A stretch of 64,000 nt of DNA from the NCBI GenBank assembly GCA_947561715.1, contig OX387202.1, positions 4,105,001 through 4,169,000 of the forward strand, given 5' to 3'. The notes under the pieces were generated by a model, which saw only the letters and a list, made by a program, of their open reading frames with translations, did not search any database and was not told the origin of the DNA. Position numbers and translations under genes: made by a program. Positions 58,947-64,000 of the stretch are shown one piece after another. The DNA comes from Ascidia mentula. Taxonomy: Eukaryota > Chordata > Ascidiacea > Phlebobranchia > Ascidiidae. The stretch's first letter is position 1; every line of letters begins with the position of its first letter.

Positions 58947-60910
58947 TTAACAAAGATGCGAAAGAAATAAAGAAATAAAGTCATTAATTTTATCACTGGT
59001 GGCGTGAACAGATTCTTGCGGAACAACTGTGGTCATTTCCCATGTGTCGATGTATGATACATACGGTAGATCAGAAAAATAACTTCGTAGAATTCGATCC
59101 GTTCTCATGTAAAGCCACTCGCTCAGAATTACCTCAAAACTTTTTCTAAAACGCACAGCGCCACGTAAAACGACTTTAGTATTAGGGAGGCGTTTGTGCA
59201 AATCAATTATCGCATGTTTTATTCCTGATGCTCGTTCAATTATGACAAAAGGATCATATGGAAGAAAATGTGCACCGATATTAAACACCAAAATAACACT
59301 ACGATTTGTTATAATATCTCGTAACGTATCCACAATATAAGGTCGACTTTCTGGGGGACCTGGGTTGTGTAATGGGTTGCCATGTGCCCGGTAATGAAGA
59401 TCAATGTCAAATTTTTTACTGATAGCATTTCGTCCCATTGACCAGAAACGATTACTTAATGGTGAGGGTAGGTCTTTAGCTTGCAACAAAGGCAGTAAAC
59501 CACTTGTGTACCATTGTCTCATTGTAGAATCACCAACAAAATATATTGATTTATGTTGAAGGCATTCCCCGGCCATCTTTGCAGTCTTATGTTTATTGTC
59601 ACAAAGCAATGAGTTCCATTGGCCAGCGTAGTAATATCCGTTGGGAGAGCTGTAATTTGTTGCACAAAGATGTTGTGTTGGATTATTTGATTTGCATTTT
59701 TCATTGCTTTTCAAACTGTCATTTATGTTCCCATTCACAAAAATAAGTTTTCCGGAATTATTCAACTCAACTTGAAAGTTAACCCCAGTTTTGTGTAGCG
59801 GTTCCGAGCCAAGGTTTTTGTCCGGATGATCCTTTTTAATTTCTATCATGGGAACCACTTTCGGACAAATTATAGTTGGCTGTGGAGCAACGCATTTCCA
59901 TATAATCCCTTGACCAAGTCTGGAGTAGTCACAAACCGGGGACTGATTGCTAAATTTCAGATATAGATTGATTATTAAGCCCAAATTTTTCAAAAAAATT
60001 TGATCCAACCTAGTGATAGCTAGGCTGCATTGCCTGGGCTGCTAAGCCTGGAAACCTATTGATCAAACTTTAGTACGCTTTAACTGGTTTCAAAATAACA
60101 TAAAACTGTTAACACACCTTACATTTACGTCACACATCATAGTATTTCCATTGGAAAGAACTGCATGGAACGGTTTCAGTGAATTCACAAACGTTGCTTT
60201 CCTCACAATAAGTTCCACTACCGCCTCACTGGAGTGAACGAGTTCTATAATTAATTTGAACTTCCCAGGAAAGGGAAGAAGTGTTTTCCAACTGTAAGTT
60301 CCATTTCCGTGATCATTCAACATCACTGCTATGCCATCATTTGTGAGAAAACCATTCTCATTAACTCTCAGAAGCCTATGATTTTGCATTGAAAACGCAT
60401 CTATTTGATTATCGGGTTCAAATACGTGTAAAGAGTTGGACAAATAACAAAAAATGTTGCAACAAAAACATACGGATAGCTCAAATTCATCAATGGGGTG
60501 GGTTATATTTCTCACCTGGCACGAAAATGATCTCCTCCGTGTTTCTTAGCAACACCCATAAAGTCTCTTGCTTCAATTAATCCTTCTAATTTGTGTCCAA
60601 CCGTGTAGTTAACATTACTTGATGTAATGATAACAGATGATTTGGGATCTGTAGTTTGGGAAATGTTTTTCGGCCATTCAATAACTCCCTGTTCGATTTT
60701 AGTCAGAAGGTTATCCACTTCAGGCATGTATTTTCTCCATTCGTATGATCCAAATTTGTTCCAAATATCTTTCTTTATAGTAACTGCAAGGGAGAAGTTC
60801 CCATTGTAGCTCACTGGCATATTTACACAAAGATCCAAATACAGCAAAGTACTCATTACAGCCACAACTAAGACTGTGACCAGCCTAAATCTTACAGTTT
60901 TTCGTTTCAT
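58947..60910 (-). CDS. NXPE family protein B, three exons, 551 aa
   Basis: Minus-strand exons: 60910-60516 (395 nt), 60375-60118 (258 nt) and 59949-58947 (1003 nt); introns in phase 2, total 552 codons. The start is taken at MKRKTVRFR because it aligns with gene A and pseudogene C and because an acceptor-like CTGTTACAG lies just upstream; an in-frame ATG at 61039 would add 43 residues. It has a signal-anchor segment (about residues 10-27), a neurexophilin-like domain with GTYSWKTLLPFPGKFKLI, and a C-terminal PC-esterase-like domain with GDSTMRQW and FNIGAHFL. The C-terminal motif is ESVH where gene A has DFLH. It is very similar to A, and exon 2 is the same length. Introns are short (140 and 168 bp). 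Likely a secretory-pathway protein, substrate unknown. Confidence 0.9.
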
Positions 60911-61361
60911 AATAATGCTGTACCTGTAACAGATGGACGGAAAAATGTGAATACTGTTATGTTTGAAGTAGCAACAATTTTTTGCTGTAAGACACAAACA
61001 TGCATTTCGAATTTGCTTCTCAGCGGTTGTTTCACTCAATGATGTTAAGCCTGACTTTAAACAAATATTTTCAACCTAGTGATCTGGAGACAGGGCCACT
61101 GATTCGACCTAACAAGTCTAATCAGTTCAGCTATGATGTGACTTTCAACGATCTTGTCAGCTGAATAGCCGTCAGGTGACTTTACAGCAGCCATTAACCA
61201 TTGGGTATCAAAGCAAGTGTAATCCGCGCGAAACTAGCGAAGGTGGAAACACTGTGGCCAAGCTGGTCTATTCCCCATACATAACTTTCCCCATACATAA
61301 CTTCCCCAACATGCTTATCTGAAAAAGGTTCTTTTTGATAACTGCTAAAGCAAACAACTTA

Positions 61362-61545
61362 GTATGCTCTACTTTCACTGAAAAGCTAAACGCACACACA
61401 AAATCTTAGGTCCCCATTATGTATTGTACAGTTTCGCGCTGCGTTTCCCTGTGTGTCATTCACGCACTGTGTGTGTGCAAACAGGCCAAACCACTAAATC
61501 AATGAATAAAGCGAAGTTGCTACAAAATCAAGCAGAAAAAAAAGG
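61362..61545 (-). promoter_or_regulatory. Upstream block shared with NXPE pseudogene C
   Basis: Inverted match to 54349-54520, about 450 bp upstream of the NXPE B start. Conservation of the order of short blocks suggests a common duplicated upstream region. No TATA box or initiator can be assigned with confidence. Confidence 0.55.
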
Positions 61546-62155
61546 GGTTTTACCACAAACATTAAAGTGATTGCATTGGTACCAACACAACTTGTTTTGA
61601 ATCATTCGAACAATTGGTTGAATGGCTTGGCAATATGACATACTGACAGGTTGTAACATGCTTTCTAAGAAGGCTGTGAACCGTGACGTCGGGATGTCAA
61701 CTAGAGATTGTAACAATCTCACCGCAATGTCGTGTATGTTGATGAATTCCAGCTGTAAGGCGGCAATTTTGTAGGTCTTGAACAAGGGATATGCGTATGT
61801 TTGGGTGTTAGAATTAAAGTATATGTTGCTGCAGGACTGGGTACATGATGATACATATTGCCTTTGTTCTTAATTCCAGTGGTATGAAACAGTACGCTGT
61901 CACTGATAACACCATCATTATATAGAGGAATAGGATTTTGTCACACGTTCAGCGCAGAGTTGATATATGTTTGTTTTACGAGGCGAAGGTAATGTTCTAA
62001 AATCTTTTAGTTCTTGTCCGTAATTTTCCCATAGTTATCGTATTCAAGAATTACAACTTTACCGTCCTTATCGGATTTACAAATCACTATTTGTTTCGAA
62101 GAAGGGAGGTTGACTAGTTTGTCAAAGTTCTTTGCTGAGTTTTTTTTGAATATTG
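61528..62155 (-). mobile_element. PLE5, 5' part of a rearranged copy
   Basis: The minus strand encodes ICKSDKDGKVVILEYDNYGK (about 62055-62110), the ADKG-type start of a PLE reverse transcriptase, and further on FKTYKIAALQLEF and TSRFTAFLESMLQPVSM (about 61640-61785), the next RT segment of a divergent PLE lineage. The frame is broken between them. The catalytic part is missing. At about 62155 the sequence switches to the opposite strand. Confidence 0.65.
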
Positions 62156-62600
62156 AAAGTTTACCTTATTGATCAAGTTTCGCAGTTTGCAACCACACAC
62201 CGTGGTTGTTAGTACAAGTCATTACCACCACCGAATGGGCCAATACCACTTCGCCAAGACATTAACCTGCCGAAACTACGGCATTTATTCAGCCACCTGC
62301 CTTCCATGTGGCAATCAATACTTTGGCCAAACGAATAACAATATATCCACTCGATGGAACGGGCATCGATCCGTTTGAATTCTGAAAGATAATGGAAACA
62401 CCGACCGAGTTGCGTTACTTCACCACAACAATGCAGAACGTTAGCACCACCGACATGCCAACATGGCAAAGTATTATCAAGTTGTCTGCACAGAACAGCC
62501 CCCAGTCCACCTATTAGACATATTTGAAGACAAACGGTTTCACAAAATCAAGGCAAAAATCAACATTAATCGCCTTATATTGCCTCATAAAAAGTACGTG
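62156..62600 (+). mobile_element. PLE5, inverted 3' part with GIY-YIG domain
   Basis: The plus strand encodes a Cys-containing segment and a GIY-YIG-like nuclease start (YGIYSATCLPCGNQYFGQTN), with stops downstream (e.g. near 62376 and 62516). It joins head to head with the minus-strand RT part to its left, so an inversion or a twin-priming insertion happened at about 62155. Confidence 0.7.
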
Positions 62601-63275
62601 TAAAGCGGTTGTGAACCTTTATTGCGCGTGTCAAGAAACGAATGCCGGCATAACGCCACTTTCACTAGACACGAGAAAGAGACAAGGAAACCTTCGGCAC
62701 AGCCTACCGGCAAAACACAAGCGCTACACAGCCGCCCTCCACAAGCGGACATACATTCAATTATTGTCTTTTCGGAGGTCGCCCTCTGCGGGGTTTTGTA
62801 CAGGTTGCGGAAGTCGAGATGAGCTGGTTTAAGTCGTTCTTTCGTGACTTCTTGTTGTCGTCCACCAATGTCCAAAATAAATGTGTTGGACCTTTCTCCA
62901 CGATTCGGAACAGTCCATTGTAAAGTGTAGTCAGTGGAGTCAGTGGAGTCAGCGGTGAGCGGTGTTTGTCGACGCGCAATCGTCTGGAACGTACGATCTA
63001 TTGAGACAGTGGCGTCGCATTTGTGGAGGCACAAAGTTTCGTACGTGTTCATGCAGACTGGGCAAAATACAGTTCGGTTCAGCTTCGGAAGGAGAACCGC
63101 TCGTATGAACAAATTCGCCAGGAACCGGCATATGACGTTCGAATGTCCTCTTTCGGTGCAGCTCAAATACCGAGCAGAACCCATGGTAACTGATCGACTG
63201 AATTGAGCCTTTAAGAAAGTAACGAAAATGACAGATTGCCAAATACAAGGCGAGTAGTTCTCGATCAAACACATT
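62601..63275 (-). mobile_element. Ty3/gypsy remnant (fossil)
   Basis: The minus strand begins with an RNase H segment (FDRELLALYLAICHFRYFL, about 63210-63270) and later shows a gypsy C-terminal tail (ILDIGGRQQEVTKERLKPAH and PRRGRPPK). Most of pol, including the integrase core, is absent between them. It is a badly broken internal piece without LTRs, and old. It is similar in type to the gypsy fragment at 3672-6147. Confidence 0.75.
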
Positions 63276-64000
63276 ATAACTTACTTCATTAATTTAAGCT
63301 GAAGACAGATGGCCGCTGTTCGACCTATTATGTCTTATTTAGTAGTGTAATAATAAAATAGTTACTGGGGAGGGGTGTTCTTGTTGTTGCAGCATTTATG
63401 ATCGCTAACGTGATACATGAACTTTTGAAAACACGACAGAGACAAACCGTTAGTTTAGCATTGTCGTTTTGTCCACTCACAGTTATGTAGTTTCTGCTAT
63501 ACCCTATGGTCTTTCGTTAATTAGGGAGAAATAAGCCTTTGATTCGTCGCAATGACAAATTTTTGTGTGATGCAAAAGCCTGTCCTGGCCTTCAAGGCAA
63601 CGTAATCTGTGGATTCTCCTATGTTTGAAACTATTCGATATCTGCATAGAAATGCGCCTTTTCCAATCTAAACAATGCATTTTTTCGACGCAAGCGCCTT
63701 GTGTGATGTCCTTTTCTCCTCAGCGCAAAAGGTTTACGATTTTTGGTTGCCGTTACTTTTCGTGCAGTTTTCTCCTTTTTCTAGTTGACGTAGAACCGTA
63801 AAACTTTGAATATGTTTGTTGTAGATGTACCTTTAGTTTTATGCAAAGTTGTCATGGCCGTGTCAAATGCACTTTAAGGTGGTATTCCATCACACAAAAT
63901 GCTGAACAAGTAACATGCTTAATCTGTGCAAAATACCGTTGATCGTTTTTTATCCGAAAAACAAAAACTTATGGTGTACTTGTTCATTTGTCGTGTTGTA
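63276..64000. other. No recognisable feature
   Basis: AT-rich sequence to the window end. No coding motif, tandem repeat or terminal repeat is visible. Confidence 0.4.

Overview
This window is repeat-rich nuclear DNA from an invertebrate animal. The evidence is spliced genes with GT/AG introns, NXPE-family genes, a C2H2 zinc-finger gene, tRNA-derived SINE pieces, Penelope-like retroelements (PLEs) with GIY-YIG domains, BEL/Pao and Ty3/gypsy elements, a Polinton fossil and a long satellite array. A tunicate or other marine invertebrate fits, but I cannot name the species from sequence alone.

Layout. 1-3671 (minus) is the front part of a BEL/Pao element, running off the left edge and inserted into a gypsy element whose 3' part follows (3672 to about 6147, plus). 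6645-9390 is a PLE. 9.4-10.9 kb has no assignable gene. A PLE tail lies at 10.95-11.16 kb, and a badly decayed Polinton fossil (minor-capsid-like protein, late protein, integrase, ATPase) at about 11.6-14.9 kb. 16.7-30.95 kb is one satellite array of about 71 monomers of 201 bp with nested higher-order duplications. 31.97-33.08 kb holds a small four-exon host gene that becomes visible only when its exons are spliced. 33.9-41.1 kb is a mosaic of repeats and two PLE copies. 41.35-47.3 kb is a zinc-finger pseudogene cut open first by a small hammerhead-ribozyme element (retrozyme-like) and then by a gypsy element that landed in that insert. 48.5-61.5 kb is an NXPE cluster: two complete three-exon genes on the minus strand (548 and 551 aa) and an inverted pseudogene between them, with a young PLE bearing 325-bp inverted arms. 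61.5-63.3 kb holds a rearranged PLE and a gypsy remnant.

Host function is limited. The NXPE proteins are predicted membrane-anchored or secretory-pathway proteins with a neurexophilin-like domain and a C-terminal PC-esterase-like domain. The four-exon gene is of unknown function. The zinc-finger gene is dead. Most of the rest records mobile-element activity.

The strongest item is a textbook type I hammerhead ribozyme at 46665-46724 (minus) inside an approximately 290-bp repeat unit. Target-site duplications and restoration of the zinc-finger reading frame at the empty site both support its insertion history. Also notable are PLE insertions that share 13-bp target-site duplications, including a 52-bp insertion with a paralogous empty site in the same window.
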